Source of the DNA: Yersinia thracica
GTDB taxonomy: Bacteria > Pseudomonadota > Gammaproteobacteria > Enterobacterales > Enterobacteriaceae
DNA: 64,000 nt
NCBI RefSeq assembly: GCF_902170565.1
Contig: NZ_CABHXX010000098.1
Span: 1-64,000 of the forward strand
Reading direction: 5' to 3'
How positions within the stretch are numbered: position 1 is the first letter of the stretch; every line of letters starts with the position of its first letter. The position numbers and the translations under genes were made by a program. Below are positions 33,695 to 46,461 of the stretch, piece after piece. A model generated the notes under the pieces. That model was not told the DNA's origin, ran no database searches, and worked only from the letters and a program-made list of their open reading frames with translations.

Positions 33695-34582
33695 TTACTG
33701 AAAAACGCCAGTTGATAAATAGCGGTCTCCGCGATCGCAGATAATCGCCACAATCACCGCGCCTGGGTTTTCGGCTGCTACGCGCAATGCCCCTGCTACC
33801 GCGCCACCGGAGCTAACACCGCAGAAAATCCCCTCTTCTGTGGCCAGGCGGCGCATAGTCTGTTCGGCTGAGATCTGCGTGATATCCAATACTTGATCCA
33901 CTAATTCGGGGCGGAATATCCCCGGCATATATTCCGCTGGCCAACGGCGAATTCCCGGAATACTGCTGCCCTCGGCGGGTTGCAAACCGATAATAGTTAT
34001 CTCCGGATTTTGACTTTTCAGATATTGGCTAACCCCGGTAATAGTGCCGGTCGTCCCCATGCTGGAGACAAAATGGCTGACTTTCCCGGCGGTTTGTTGC
34101 CAAATTTCCGGCCCGGTGCCGGTAAAATGCGCATACGGATTATCAGTATTATTAAACTGATCCAGCACCTTACCCTGCCCCTGTGCTTGCATCGCCAGCG
34201 CTTGATCGCGCGCGCCTTCCATACCCTGCTCACGGCTGACCAAAATCAGCTCGGCCCCATAGGCGCGCATGGCGGCCTGCCGCTCTTGGCTCATGTTCTC
34301 CGGCATCAGTAATTTCAGCTTGTAGCCCTTGATGGCGGCAATCATCGCCAGCGCAATGCCGGTATTGCCACTGGTGGCTTCAATCAATACATCGCCCGGA
34401 GAGATTTCCCCGCGCAATTCCGCTTGCTGGATCATGGCCAGTGCCGCCCTGTCCTTCACCGAACCGGCCGGATTATTGCCCTCCAGTTTGACCCAAATCT
34501 GTGCATTCAGCCCTTGGCTCATGCGTTGCAGTTTGACCAGAGGGGTGTTGCCGATGCAGTGTTCGAGGGTCGTCACATTCAT
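33695..34582 (-). CDS. cysM: Cysteine synthase B
   Basis: The 295-aa PLP enzyme uses O-acetylserine with sulfide or thiosulfate, the latter giving S-sulfocysteine. The PLP lysine is Lys43 in NPAGSVKDRAA, with [14 protein letters not shown] and the glycine loop GTTGTITG following. It is the last gene of the cysPTWAM set. Here a structured repeat and a terminator hairpin separate it from cysA. Confidence 0.96.
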   Translation of the reverse strand: MNVTTLEHCIGNTPLVKLQRMSQGLNAQIWVKLEGNNPAGSVKDRAALAMIQQAELRGEISPGDVLIEATSGNTGIALAMIAAIKGYKLKLLMPENMSQERQAAMRAYGAELILVSREQGMEGARDQALAMQAQGQGKVLDQFNNTDNPYAHFTGTGPEIWQQTAGKVSHFVSSMGTTGTITGVSQYLKSQNPEITIIGLQPAEGSSIPGIRRWPAEYMPGIFRPELVDQVLDITQISAEQTMRRLATEEGIFCGVSSGGAVAGALRVAAENPGAVIVAIICDRGDRYLSTGVFQ

Positions 34583-34618
34583 TACCTTTGGATTTGGGTA
34601 CGTGTCTATATTGGCAAA

Positions 34619-34645
34619 TAAAGAAAAGAGTGGCTATTAGGCCAC
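34619..34645 (-). terminator. Terminator between cysA and cysM
   Basis: On the minus strand GTGGC-CTAATA-GCCAC is followed by CTTTTCTTT. cysM may therefore be transcribed partly from its own promoter. Confidence 0.6.
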
Positions 34646-34767
34646 CTCAGACCACTAGCTAAGTTGATAAGCGGGGAAATGTGCCGAATGGGTCGTAACG
34701 GCGTAAGCCGTCGGAGCGCCCATCGGTGCAGTCGCCCCGCCAGTCTCGGTGTGACAAAATAGGTTTG
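34646..34767. repeat. Structured element C between cysA and cysM
   Basis: Bases 34671-34740 match element B (9650-9721) over most of 60 aligned positions, with the same nested stem. The outer stem is GCGGGG/CCCCGC instead of AAAGGG/CCCTTT, and the tip is ACGGC-GTAA-GCCGT instead of ACGGT-GTAA-ACCGT. Read on the minus strand the element begins GGCTGACAAAC, like the ends of A and B, and abuts a terminator hairpin. Confidence 0.75.
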
Positions 34768-34803
34768 TCAGCCACCGTTCTTCGCCATATACAGAAAAAC
34801 TTA

Positions 34804-35895
34804 TCAGGCGCTTTGGGCTAAAGCAATGGGTTGCAGCAATTGATCGCCAGAATATAAGCGCGCATTTAATCCGCCCACATAATAGCGATTGCCGCGTACC
34901 GGGGCGTCAATGTTACCTTCCGGCAAGACCACGCTGATAGGATCCTGATGCCAACCAATAGGTTGCACGGTTAATTGCCAGAAGTGGCCGCGCGGGCTAA
35001 CTTCAAGCACCTGAACCGGCAGCGGGCAGCGGGCACTTGATTGAATGTTGACTTCCATCTCCCAAGGGCGCAGGAAGAGATCCACACTGCCTTGGTGCAT
35101 TGGGGCTAAATCCAGCGGCCAATGATGGGCACCAATAAACAGCTGTGATCCGCGAATTTCACCGCTCAGGCGGTTAACTTCACCGAGGAACTCCAACACA
35201 AAGCGAGTTGCGGGGTCGCGCCACACTTCATCGGGTGTCCCGACCTGTTCAATATTGCCCTGACTCATCACCACCACCCGATCAGCCACTTCCATGGCTT
35301 CTTCTTGATCGTGCGTGACAAAGACGCTGGTAAATTTCAATTCATCATGTAACTGGCGCAACCAGCGGCGTAGCTCTTTGCGCACTTGCGCGTCCAGGGC
35401 ACCAAACGGCTCGTCCAGCAACAGAATTTGTGGTTCAACCGCCAGCGCGCGCGCCAAAGCCACCCGCTGCTTTTGGCCGCCAGAAAGTTGTGATGGATAG
35501 CGGCTAGCCAGATGGCCTAATTGCACCATTTCCAGCAATTGCGACACTTTCTGCTTGATAGCCGCCGCATTAGGCCGCTCACGGCGAGGTAACACCGTCA
35601 AACCAAAAGCAATGTTATCGAACACCGTCATGTGGCGGAACAGCGCGTAATGCTGGAACACAAAGCCAACACGGCGGTCACGGGCATGCAGGCGGCTCAC
35701 ATCAGTGCCGTGGAAACTTAAACGCCCGGCGTTCTGATTTTCCAACCCGGCAATGATACGCAATAAAGTGGTTTTTCCCGAACCAGAAGGGCCAAGCAAC
35801 GCCACCATTTGGCCTGAAGGAATATCAAGTGTGATGTTATTCAGCACTTTGGTGCGGCCAAAATACTTACTGATATTATCAATCTCAATGCTCAT
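34804..35895 (-). CDS. cysA: Sulfate/thiosulfate ABC transporter ATPase CysA
   Basis: The 363-aa ATPase energises import through CysTW. Walker A is GPSGSGKTT, the signature is [15 protein letters not shown], Walker B is [12 protein letters not shown], and the switch His lies in [13 protein letters not shown]-terminal TOBE-like regulatory domain follows. The ATG at 35895 overlaps the cysW 3' end by 11 bp, indicating translational coupling. Confidence 0.97.
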   Translation of the reverse strand: MSIEIDNISKYFGRTKVLNNITLDIPSGQMVALLGPSGSGKTTLLRIIAGLENQNAGRLSFHGTDVSRLHARDRRVGFVFQHYALFRHMTVFDNIAFGLTVLPRRERPNAAAIKQKVSQLLEMVQLGHLASRYPSQLSGGQKQRVALARALAVEPQILLLDEPFGALDAQVRKELRRWLRQLHDELKFTSVFVTHDQEEAMEVADRVVVMSQGNIEQVGTPDEVWRDPATRFVLEFLGEVNRLSGEIRGSQLFIGAHHWPLDLAPMHQGSVDLFLRPWEMEVNIQSSARCPLPVQVLEVSPRGHFWQLTVQPIGWHQDPISVVLPEGNIDAPVRGNRYYVGGLNARLYSGDQLLQPIALAQSA

Positions 35896-36760
35896 GCTTT
35901 TGCTCCTGTTCGAGACGAACAACCTGACGCGCTAAGCGCCATTGCAGGCCGCTTTTCAGAAAAAGGGTCACTATTGCCATCAGGGTCAGCAACGCGGCGG
36001 CGGTAAAGGCCCCGGCGGTGTTGTAATCCTGATGCAATAATTCAACTTGCAGCGGCAAGGTGTAGGTCTCGCCACGAATAGAACCGGAAACCACCGAAAC
36101 CGCGCCAAACTCACCAATAGCGCGGGCGTTGGTCAACACCACGCCATACAGCAATGCCCAGCGAATGTTCGGCAGGGTCACACGGCGGAACATTTGCCAG
36201 CCAGAGGCCCCCAACAACACGGCGGCCTCATCTTCCTGACTGCCCTGACTCATCATCACCGGCACCAGTTCACGCACCACAAATGGGCAGGTGACGAAGA
36301 TGGTGACCAGCACCATTCCGGGCCAGGAGAACATCAATTGGATATCGTGAGAATCCAGCCAACCGCCCACCACGCCGTTGGAGCCGTAAAACAGCAGATA
36401 CATCAGACCGGCAACCACCGGTGAAACGGCAAACGGAATATCAATTAATGTCATCAATAACTGGCGGCCGGGGAAAACAAACCGTGTCACCAGCCAGGCC
36501 AGCACCACACCGAAGACCAGATTCACCGGCACGGTAATCAGCGCCACCAACACCGTCAACCAAATGGCGTGCAGCATATCGGGGTCAGATAAGTTCTGCC
36601 CGACCACCTCGATCCCTTTAGAGAAAGCGGTGATAAAGATCCACACCATCGGGATCACCAGCAGTAAAACCGAGAACAGTGCGCCGATGGCGATCAGGGT
36701 CCATTTGCCCCAGTTGATGGGCGGGCGGGCCACACCATTAAATTCTGTGATATCAGCCAT
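35885..36760 (-). CDS. cysW: Sulfate/thiosulfate ABC permease CysW
   Basis: The 291-aa inner-membrane permease has six helices and the EAA loop [19 protein letters not shown] that docks on CysA. The ATG at 36760 shares one base with the cysT stop (TGATG). It pairs with CysT to form the channel. Confidence 0.95.
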   Translation of the reverse strand: MADITEFNGVARPPINWGKWTLIAIGALFSVLLLVIPMVWIFITAFSKGIEVVGQNLSDPDMLHAIWLTVLVALITVPVNLVFGVVLAWLVTRFVFPGRQLLMTLIDIPFAVSPVVAGLMYLLFYGSNGVVGGWLDSHDIQLMFSWPGMVLVTIFVTCPFVVRELVPVMMSQGSQEDEAAVLLGASGWQMFRRVTLPNIRWALLYGVVLTNARAIGEFGAVSVVSGSIRGETYTLPLQVELLHQDYNTAGAFTAAALLTLMAIVTLFLKSGLQWRLARQVVRLEQEQKHEH

Positions 36761-37596
36761 CAATGCCCCCCTATCCGCCGACCAAAGCGACTTTGTAACG
36801 TGTTAATCCCGAACAACAGCGCCAGTGAAACCGCCAGAATGACTGACGCAATGGCGCTGGCCGCCGGGTAATCAAACTCTTGCAAACGGATGAAAATCAT
36901 CAGCGAGGTCACTTCCGTCTTCCAGGCGATGTTACCAGCGATAAAAATCACCGCGCCGAATTCGCCCAAACTGCGGGTAAAGGATAATGCGGTTCCCGCC
37001 AGCAAGGCCGGAGCCAGCTCTGGCATCACCACCAGACGGAAACTCTGCCAGCGGCTGGCCCCTAACGTTTCCGCCGCTTCTTCATATTCTGGCCCTAACT
37101 CCTCCAATACCGGCTGCACGGTGCGCACCACAAACGGCAAGCTGGTAAAGGCCATGGCGACCGCAATCCCTAACCAGGTAAAGGAAACTTTGATGCCCAA
37201 AACATCGTATAACCAGGCACCGTACCAACCGGTGGTGGAAAACAAAGTTGCCAGTGTCAAACCCGCCACCGCTGTGGGTAAGGCGAAGGGTAAATCCATC
37301 AAACCATCAAGTAAACTGCGGCCGGGGAATTGATAACGCGTCAAAATCCAGGCCATCAACATGCCAAATACTGCATTGAAAATACTGGCGACACCGGCGG
37401 CCAGTAAGGTCACTTTATAAGCGGCGACCACCTGAGGGTTGGTTATCACCTCCCAGTACTGCGCCCAACTCATCTGAGCAACTTGCATCACTAACGCGCT
37501 GAGTGGTAATAACAAGATCAGGCAGGTGTAAAGCAGGCTGCTCCCAAGACTGAGGGTAAATCCGGGCAGAACCCGTTTACTGGATGCCGACATCAT
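36760..37596 (-). CDS. cysT: Sulfate/thiosulfate ABC permease CysT (CysU)
   Basis: The 278-aa permease has six helices and the EAA loop EEAAETLGASRWQSFRLVV. The start shares one base with the cysP stop (TAATG), so cysP, cysT, cysW and cysA form a tightly coupled operon activated, in relatives, by CysB under sulfur limitation. Confidence 0.95.
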   Translation of the reverse strand: MMSASSKRVLPGFTLSLGSSLLYTCLILLLPLSALVMQVAQMSWAQYWEVITNPQVVAAYKVTLLAAGVASIFNAVFGMLMAWILTRYQFPGRSLLDGLMDLPFALPTAVAGLTLATLFSTTGWYGAWLYDVLGIKVSFTWLGIAVAMAFTSLPFVVRTVQPVLEELGPEYEEAAETLGASRWQSFRLVVMPELAPALLAGTALSFTRSLGEFGAVIFIAGNIAWKTEVTSLMIFIRLQEFDYPAASAIASVILAVSLALLFGINTLQSRFGRRIGGH

Positions 37597-38624
37597 TACT
37601 GATGACCTTCTGCTAACAATTTATCCAGCACGCCGCCAGTGGCGAAGTGGATGTTCATCACCTGTGGCCAGCTACCGAATTGCTCTTCAACACGGAATAA
37701 TTTGGTATCAGGGAATTGAGATTTAGCCGCTTCCATCGCCGCTTTATCATAAACACGGTAGTTAAAGCTGGTGATCACCTGCTGTGCTGGTGGGCTGTAG
37801 AGGTAATTGAGGTAAGCTTTGGCGGCTTTTTCAGTGCCATTTTTCTCGACATTTTTATCCACCCAAGCCACTGGGAATTCCGCCAGAATATCGACCGGCG
37901 GGACAATGACTTCATATTTGTCGCTGCCATACTCTTTACGAATATTGTTCACTTCAGATTCGAAACTGATCAGCACATCACCCAAGCCTCGCTCAACAAA
38001 AGTGGTGGTTGCCCCGCGACCGCCGGTGTCAAAAACCACCACGTTTTTCAGGAAACGTTTCATCCAATCACGGGTTTGGGCCTCGTCTTTGCCATTGGCT
38101 TGTTCAGTTGCCCCCCAGGCAGCCAGATAGGTATAGCGGCCATTACCGGAGGTTTTTGGATTCGGGAATACCAGCTTGACGTCTTCGCGCACCAAATCAT
38201 CCCAGCTATGGATGTTCTTTGGATTGCCCTTGCGCACCAGGAAAGCCATGGTGGAGTAGAACGGCGAGCTGTTGTTAGGTAAACGCGCTTGCCAGTCAGC
38301 CGGGATGAGATTGCCGCGGTCATGCAAGATTTGCACATCAGTGACTTGGTTATAGGTCACCACATCTGCTTTAAGCCCTTGCAAAATTGCCAACGCCTGT
38401 TTGGAGGAACCGGCATGAGATTGTTTGATGGTCAGCTTGTCACCAGGATTTTTCTGTTCCCACTGTTTTTCAAAGCCGGGATTTAAGGCGCTGAATAACT
38501 CGCGGGACACATCATAAGAGCTATTCAGCAGCTCGGTGGCACTGGCGGTTGCACTGCCGAAGATTAGCGCGCTAAATAAGGCAACTCGGGTCCAGCCATT
38601 TTTCTTTATTGAAATCTGTTTCAT
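37596..38624 (-). CDS. cysP: Thiosulfate-binding protein CysP
   Basis: The 342-aa periplasmic receptor has a signal peptide (positive start [20 protein letters not shown], cleavage near ASA/TE) and the family motifs [13 protein letters not shown] and [14 protein letters not shown] that bind the oxyanion. It delivers thiosulfate and sulfate to CysTWA and is first in the operon. The upstream 248-bp spacer would contain CysB sites, which I could not delimit. Confidence 0.96.
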   Translation of the reverse strand: MKQISIKKNGWTRVALFSALIFGSATASATELLNSSYDVSRELFSALNPGFEKQWEQKNPGDKLTIKQSHAGSSKQALAILQGLKADVVTYNQVTDVQILHDRGNLIPADWQARLPNNSSPFYSTMAFLVRKGNPKNIHSWDDLVREDVKLVFPNPKTSGNGRYTYLAAWGATEQANGKDEAQTRDWMKRFLKNVVVFDTGGRGATTTFVERGLGDVLISFESEVNNIRKEYGSDKYEVIVPPVDILAEFPVAWVDKNVEKNGTEKAAKAYLNYLYSPPAQQVITSFNYRVYDKAAMEAAKSQFPDTKLFRVEEQFGSWPQVMNIHFATGGVLDKLLAEGHQ

Positions 38625-38827
38625 TTGGCACCTTATTCACTGAGTTCATTCGGCAGCAAGCTTCTTCATTGAGAATGTTGCGCCTTTAAATTATGTCCAG
38701 TGTATTTATAACTAGGTGCATACCTATAACGCTTTTATATACCGTTTAGTGATGTTCAAGTATCAAATGCTCTAAGCCAGTCACGATGCTGGTCGCCAGC
38801 CACCTACTTTCACTTATGTTTGGTCAA

Positions 38828-38855
38828 TAAAAAGCCCGGCCAACCTGCACCGGGC
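38828..38855 (-). terminator. nanT terminator
   Basis: On the minus strand GCCCGG...CCGGGC with a 10-base loop is followed by TTTTTAT just after the nanT stop. Confidence 0.8.
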
Positions 38856-38872
38856 AATAAAAAGTCATTATT

Positions 38873-40754
<1,882 letters not shown>

Positions 40755-41633
40755 TCATCCATTTTGACTGACCGCTTGGGTGGTTTTACGTTTAATGCTT
40801 TCTGCCTGGGCAGGATCCGCTTTGACCAACAGGGCATAAATCAGATCTAAAACAAACAATTGCGCAATTTTGGTGCCGATGGAATCCCCTTGCAACTGCC
40901 CCTGACGGTTGCCGTTAATCAGCACATAATCCGCCAATTCTGTAATGGTGGAGCCCATATTGTGCGTCAGCGCCACTGTGGTCGCACCGGCCTGCTTCGC
41001 CAGTTTTAATGCCTGCACGGTTTCAGCTGAGGTACCCGAATGGCTGATACCCATTGCCACATCACCGGGGCGCATCAAAGAAGCCTGCATATACATAAAA
41101 TGATTATTTGTGGCCGCATCGACCCGCAATCCAATACGCATCAATTTACCTTTGGCATCTTCCGCAGTGATACCGGATGAGCCAACACCAAAAATGCAGA
41201 TGCGATCAGCCGGGCGCAATAGCTTAACCACCTGTTCAACACTCTCAAAAGACAACAGATTCAGCGTTTCAGACAGCACATTATTAATCGCCGATTGCAA
41301 TTTATTGCCAATCGCCAATGCATCATCGCCCTCTTGCACATCAGCATCTAACAGGCTGTTTTCATTGTGATGGCGGGTTGCTACCTCAATGGCCAAATCC
41401 ATTTTGAAATCTTGGAATCCTTTATAACCCAGCGTGCGGCAAAAACGGATGATAGTGGCTTCACCGGCCTGTGTGAGGGAGGAAAGGTCGGCAATGGAAA
41501 GCTGGGTCACTTTGGCGGGTTCCGCCAAAATATAGGCAGCAATACGCTGCGCTGAGCGGGTCAGACTATTTTGCATCGCACCCAAGGCATCAAGAATTTT
41601 ACCTGGCTTAAAACGGGGGGCACCAGTATTCAC
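40755..41633 (-). CDS. nanR: RpiR-family regulator of the nan cluster
   Basis: The 292-aa protein has an N-terminal RpiR helix-turn-helix (ADLSSLTQAGEATIIRFCRTL, split here as LSIADLSSL and GEATIIRFCRTLGYKGFQDF) and a C-terminal SIS sugar-phosphate-binding domain (CIFGVGSSGITAEDAKGKLM). Vibrio uses an RpiR-type NanR that senses ManNAc-6-phosphate, and this is the likely role here; E. coli NanR is an unrelated GntR protein. The GTG start has GAGGTG upstream. The symbol is assigned by context. Confidence 0.8.
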   Translation of the reverse strand: MNTGAPRFKPGKILDALGAMQNSLTRSAQRIAAYILAEPAKVTQLSIADLSSLTQAGEATIIRFCRTLGYKGFQDFKMDLAIEVATRHHNENSLLDADVQEGDDALAIGNKLQSAINNVLSETLNLLSFESVEQVVKLLRPADRICIFGVGSSGITAEDAKGKLMRIGLRVDAATNNHFMYMQASLMRPGDVAMGISHSGTSAETVQALKLAKQAGATTVALTHNMGSTITELADYVLINGNRQGQLQGDSIGTKIAQLFVLDLIYALLVKADPAQAESIKRKTTQAVSQNG

Positions 41634-41748
41634 GCGGACACCTCAAGGAAAAGAGAATTGACGGATAGGGACGCTTCTGCCGCGCATCATGACATAATTG
41701 GCCCATTTCGTGAAGACAAATGGCGCTATTGTGCGGGGTGAGATCAAT

Positions 41749-41771
41749 AAAAAAACCCCGGGGGGCCGGGG
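41749..41771 (-). terminator. Terminator between nanQ and the RpiR regulator gene
   Basis: On the minus strand CCCCGG...CCGGGG is followed by seven Ts. It separates the nanK-nanQ transcript from the regulator gene. Confidence 0.85.
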
Positions 41772-41810
41772 AAGATGTCAAAGATAACGTGCTTTCTTAT
41801 TATTTAAAAA

Positions 41811-42311
<501 letters not shown>

Positions 42312-42319
42312 TCATAAAA

Positions 42320-42495
<176 letters not shown>

Positions 42496-42512
<17 letters not shown>

Positions 42513-43374
42513 TTTTGGCCCACAGTGCCGCGCCCAACAACCCACTATCTTGCTGGTGATGAGCAGCCTGAACTGGCACCCGATAGATTTCCGGCAATAC
42601 CTTTTGTGCGCCAATGACCCGCTCCAAATACCCCGCCGCCAGCCCAACACTGCCGCCCAAAATGACTATTTCCAGATCCAATGCCATTTTCATATCGGCC
42701 AGCATTTGAGCAATCGCAGTCGCGGAACGGTTAATAATATTTTCTGCCTGAACATTGCCAAGTTGCGCCAATTCAAACACTTTGGCGGCAGAAAGCGGCT
42801 GTTTCCAACCCAGCGTTTCTGCGCCAATTGCCGTCCCGGAGGCGACACTTTCAACACATCCTCGACGGCCACAGCCACATAACAGGCCGTGGGGATCGGC
42901 TAATGTGTGGCCAATGTGACCAGCCAAACCGTGATGACCAACCAGCAGTTTTTTATCCAACACAATGCCGCCGCCCACACCGGTGGAAACCGTCACGAAC
43001 ATCATATTGTCGTAATTATCACTGAGTGCTTGATACTCAGCCCAGGCGGCCGCCTGCCCATCATTGAGCAACACACAAGGCAAATCAGCGATCGACTGAA
43101 TACAATCTTGTAACGGAAAATCCGCTAAGCCGCCCAAATTAACAGGATTAAGTGCCGTCAAACCCCCACCCCTGATAATGCCAGTTGAAGCAACCGCAAT
43201 AAAATCAACCAGATGCCGATAAGGTGTAATCAGCGTTTCCAGCGCTATCGCCAGCTGTGCAGCCCCGCCATGGGGTGTCGCTATCTGCTGACGGCCAACT
43301 AACATGCCGCTCTCAGTCACCACCGCCGCAGCAATCTTTGTTCCACCGATATCCAGTGCCAACACTTTTCCCAT
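42496..43374 (-). CDS. nanK: N-acetylmannosamine kinase NanK (ROK family)
   Basis: The 292-aa ROK kinase has the N-terminal phosphate motif [14 protein letters not shown], the substrate/zinc region [11 protein letters not shown] and [15 protein letters not shown]. It phosphorylates ManNAc released by NanA. The ATG at 43374 is chosen over the in-frame TTG at 43383. It is divergent from nanE, with the operator candidates between. Confidence 0.93.
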
Positions 43375-43460
43375 CTGGCGCAACCCTCTATATCTGTAAT
43401 GATGTTAATAAGATGACTATGACAATTTTTCCGTCACAACTCCATTATTATTTTCATGTT

Positions 43461-43473
43461 GGAGTTACACTCC
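43461..43473. promoter_or_regulatory. Candidate NanR operator in the nanK-nanE spacer
   Basis: GGAGTTACACTCC is a GGAGT-N3-ACTCC dyad. A related half, AACTCC, ends exactly 30 bp earlier (43443), reproducing the 30-bp spacing seen before nanT. Confidence 0.6.
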
Positions 43474-43546
43474 ACAATAAATACTTTTTGACCCGATTAA
43501 TGAAAGGTTGACCATTGCACCCTACGGATAAAAGATCTAACATAAT

Positions 43547-43559
43547 GGAGTAAAACTTC
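43547..43559. promoter_or_regulatory. Third operator-like dyad just before nanE
   Basis: GGAGTAAAACTTC differs from the perfect nanT dyad by one base and lies 31 bp upstream of the nanE start, where a bound repressor would block transcription. Confidence 0.5.
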
Positions 43560-43589
43560 ACTTAAATAACACAATCGGAGCTAAAGACC

Positions 43590-44339
43590 GTGGGCAATCT
43601 GAACCTAAGTAAAACAAGTCGTCTCCGCCACCAGCTCCAAAATGGCCTTATCGCCTCATGCCAACCTGTCCCCGGCAGCGCCATGGATACACCAGAAATT
43701 GTGGCGGCAATGGCATTGGCATCACTGGCCGGTGGTGCGGTGGGTCTGCGTGTTGAGGGCATTAGGAATATTGAAGCGGTGCGCCGGGTTACCGATGCTC
43801 CAATTATCGGCATTATTAAACGCGATTTGCCTGACTCAGAAGTCAGGATCACCCCGTGGCTGGAAGATATAGATGCATTAAGTGCTGCCGGTGCCGATAT
43901 TATCGCTTTTGACGTCACCTGCCGCCCTCGCCCGGTTTCAGTAAAAGATTTATTCCAGCGGGCGCAGGCAACCGGCTGCCTGACGATGGCAGATGCCTCT
44001 AATATTGAAGATGCTCTATTAGCGCACCGGTTAGGTATCGATTTTATCGGCACCACATTGTCGGGCTATACCCAAACATCAATTCCCACCGAACCGGACT
44101 TAGAACTGGTAAAACAGTTATCCCAAGCGGGCTGTAGAGTGATTGCCGAAGGCCGTTATAACTCGCCAGCATTAGCCGCAGCGGCAATATCAGCAGGCGC
44201 TTATGCCGTCACCGTCGGTTCCGCCATTACGCGCATTGAACATATTTGTAGTTGGTTTTGTGAAGCTATTCAACAATATGTACCACAAGAACACGAAGCA
44301 CCACAAAAACACGAAGCAGCAAAACTGACGGGAAATTGA
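43590..44339 (+). CDS. nanE: N-acetylmannosamine-6-phosphate 2-epimerase NanE
   Basis: The 249-aa TIM-barrel enzyme converts ManNAc-6-P to GlcNAc-6-P. Family motifs visible are [37 protein letters not shown] and [20 protein letters not shown]. The GTG start at 43590 has CGGAG nine bases upstream. The C terminus carries an extra acidic HEAPQKHEA tail with a short direct repeat. It is followed by nanA on the same strand. Confidence 0.93.
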   Translation: MGNLNLSKTSRLRHQLQNGLIASCQPVPGSAMDTPEIVAAMALASLAGGAVGLRVEGIRNIEAVRRVTDAPIIGIIKRDLPDSEVRITPWLEDIDALSAAGADIIAFDVTCRPRPVSVKDLFQRAQATGCLTMADASNIEDALLAHRLGIDFIGTTLSGYTQTSIPTEPDLELVKQLSQAGCRVIAEGRYNSPALAAAAISAGAYAVTVGSAITRIEHICSWFCEAIQQYVPQEHEAPQKHEAAKLTGN

Positions 44340-44418
44340 TCACACCAGATGTCACTTGTACCCAAAACTATTTTGGCTAACCATGCCCCCCACTCTCTCT
44401 GATTTATTAAGGATGCGT

Positions 44419-45309
44419 ATGAAAAAGTTAACCGGCCTGATCGCAGCTCCGCACACTCCCTTTGATGAGCAGGGTGAAGTTAATTATCCCGTCATCGACC
44501 AAATTGCCGAGCATCTGGTCAATGATGGTGTGAAAGGGGTCTATGTATGTGGCACCACGGGTGAAGGTATTCATTGCTCAGTAGAAGAGCGCAAAAAAAT
44601 TGCCGAGCGCTGGGTAAAAGCGGCGCAAGGTAAACTGAGTATTACCTTACATACTGGCGCATTGAGCATTAAAGATGCCGTCGACCTTTCTCGCCATGCC
44701 GAAACACTGGATATTTTCGCAACCTCGGCCATCGGCCCTTGCTTCTTCAAACCGGGTAATGTTGACGAGCTAATTGCTTATTGTCAGGCCATCGCGGCAG
44801 CGGCCCCTTCGAAAGGCTTTTATTACTATCATTCCGGAATGTCCGGTGTGAATTTGGATATGGAACAATTCCTCATCAAAGCCGAATCAAAAATCCCAAA
44901 CCTGTCAGGGATTAAATTCAATAATGCGGATTTGTATGAATTCCAGCGCTGTCTACGTGTCAGCGGCGGTAAATTTGATATTCCATTTGGGGTTGATGAG
45001 CATTTACCGGGTGGCCTGGCAGTGGGCGCTATTGGCGCAGTTGGCAGCACTTATAATTATGCAGCGCCGCTGTTCCATAAAATCATTGCTGATTTTAATG
45101 CGGGTAACCAAGTTGCCGTGCAACGCGGTATGGATCAGGTTATTGCACTTATTCGCATCTTGGTTGAATTTGGTGGCGTTGCCGCCGGTAAAGCAGCAAT
45201 GCAATTACACGGCATTGATGCCGGTAATCCGCGCTTACCCTTGCGCGCACTGACCAAAGAACAGAAACAGACCGTCGTAAACAGAATGCGCGACGCTATA
45301 GCGCTTTAA
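44419..45309 (+). CDS. nanA: N-acetylneuraminate lyase NanA
   Basis: The 296-aa DHDPS-superfamily aldolase splits sialic acid into ManNAc and pyruvate. Seen are the GTTGEG phosphate-type loop (residues 45-50), the catalytic tyrosine in YYYHSG and the Schiff-base lysine in LSGIKFNNADLY near residue 165. The ATG at 44419 follows AAGGA; the frame extends to 44356 without a ribosome site. It completes the pathway with NanK and NanE. Confidence 0.95.
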   Translation: MKKLTGLIAAPHTPFDEQGEVNYPVIDQIAEHLVNDGVKGVYVCGTTGEGIHCSVEERKKIAERWVKAAQGKLSITLHTGALSIKDAVDLSRHAETLDIFATSAIGPCFFKPGNVDELIAYCQAIAAAAPSKGFYYYHSGMSGVNLDMEQFLIKAESKIPNLSGIKFNNADLYEFQRCLRVSGGKFDIPFGVDEHLPGGLAVGAIGAVGSTYNYAAPLFHKIIADFNAGNQVAVQRGMDQVIALIRILVEFGGVAAGKAAMQLHGIDAGNPRLPLRALTKEQKQTVVNRMRDAIAL

Positions 45310-45338
45310 TAACAATACTTAATGAGTCACCAAAAGAT

Positions 45339-45361
45339 AAAGGCCGGGAAACCGGCCTTTT
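45339..45361. terminator. Terminator between convergent nanA and yfeX
   Basis: AGGCCGG-GAAA-CCGGCCT with a GNRA loop is followed by TTTTG. Confidence 0.8.
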
Positions 45362-45381
45362 GTCATTCAGAATAAAAGCAA

Positions 45382-46287
45382 TTATAAAGACAATAATTTA
45401 GTTAGCGACGGCGCAAAGTAATAACTGCCGGTCACTGGCTTACTAAAGCCTAATAACAGATCGTGCTTGCCGTCTATTGAGCCGAACATGCTCAATAATT
45501 GCTGCTCGATATTGTGTAAGCGCGCACAATAGGCAATGAAATACAAGCCGTGTTTGCCGCTGGCGGTGCCGTAAGGCAAGCTTTGACGTAGAATTTTCAG
45601 CCCCTTGCCATTCTCTTTAAGGTCAACCCGACTAACATGGGAAGTATCAGGACGCTGGTCCGATGGCAACTCTTCGCTATCATGCTTGGTCCGCCCCACA
45701 ATTTGTTCTTGTTTGTGTTCCGGGATACGCTGCCATTTTTTCAGGTCATGCTCATAGCGCTGAACTAATACATAACTGCCGCCGGCATCCTCTTCGCCCT
45801 CAGCAATGACAGCAACTTCTGGCCGACTTTCACCTTGCGGATTTTCTGTACCGTCAATAAAACCCGTAAAATCCCTCTCTTCCACCCAGCGGAAACCATG
45901 AGTCTCTTCTTCAACCGCAATAGCATCACCAAAAGCGGCAACAGCGGCTTGTGCTAAAGTAAAGTTAATGTCTTGACGTAATGACTGAATATGAATCAAT
46001 AAATCGCGTTGGGTGGCAGGGGCAATCATCGGCGCTTTGCCCAAGGCAACAAAAGGCTTTAATTCTGGTGCACCTTGACCATTGGATAGGTCATGCCAAA
46101 TATCTGAACCAAACGCGATAACTGCGCCTAAATGCTCATTAGGAAATTTTTGTTGTAACTCTTGCAATGAAAGGCAGAATTTTTTACACCCTTGGCGAAT
46201 GGTATCAAATTCGCCCTGTACTCTTGCTTCCATAAAAATGGCAAAACGGCAATGCTCCAGCAAAATGCCACTCTGAACTTGAGTCAT
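45382..46287 (-). CDS. yfeX: DyP-type haem peroxidase YfeX
   Basis: The 301-aa cytosolic protein has the DyP motif [11 protein letters not shown] with its catalytic aspartate, and the proximal haem histidine in [12 protein letters not shown]. coli YfeX is collinear over the full length. It oxidises porphyrinogens and has been debated as a dechelatase. The neighbouring yfeY is ancestral. Confidence 0.93.
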   Translation of the reverse strand: MTQVQSGILLEHCRFAIFMEARVQGEFDTIRQGCKKFCLSLQELQQKFPNEHLGAVIAFGSDIWHDLSNGQGAPELKPFVALGKAPMIAPATQRDLLIHIQSLRQDINFTLAQAAVAAFGDAIAVEEETHGFRWVEERDFTGFIDGTENPQGESRPEVAVIAEGEEDAGGSYVLVQRYEHDLKKWQRIPEHKQEQIVGRTKHDSEELPSDQRPDTSHVSRVDLKENGKGLKILRQSLPYGTASGKHGLYFIAYCARLHNIEQQLLSMFGSIDGKHDLLLGFSKPVTGSYYFAPSLTKLLSL

Positions 46288-46461
46288 TTTTTTTCCTCAC
46301 TAAAAACCCGTATCGATTATGCCAAATATCATAACTGAAGCGATTAAAATAACCTTGCGTCAACGCAAAATAAAACTGGGCGAAAGGAAATGGGCGTTTA
46401 GTGGGGTGAGATTATTATTAAGGCGTCAGACATAAGCCGCGCCCTAATAGGAGAATAATAT

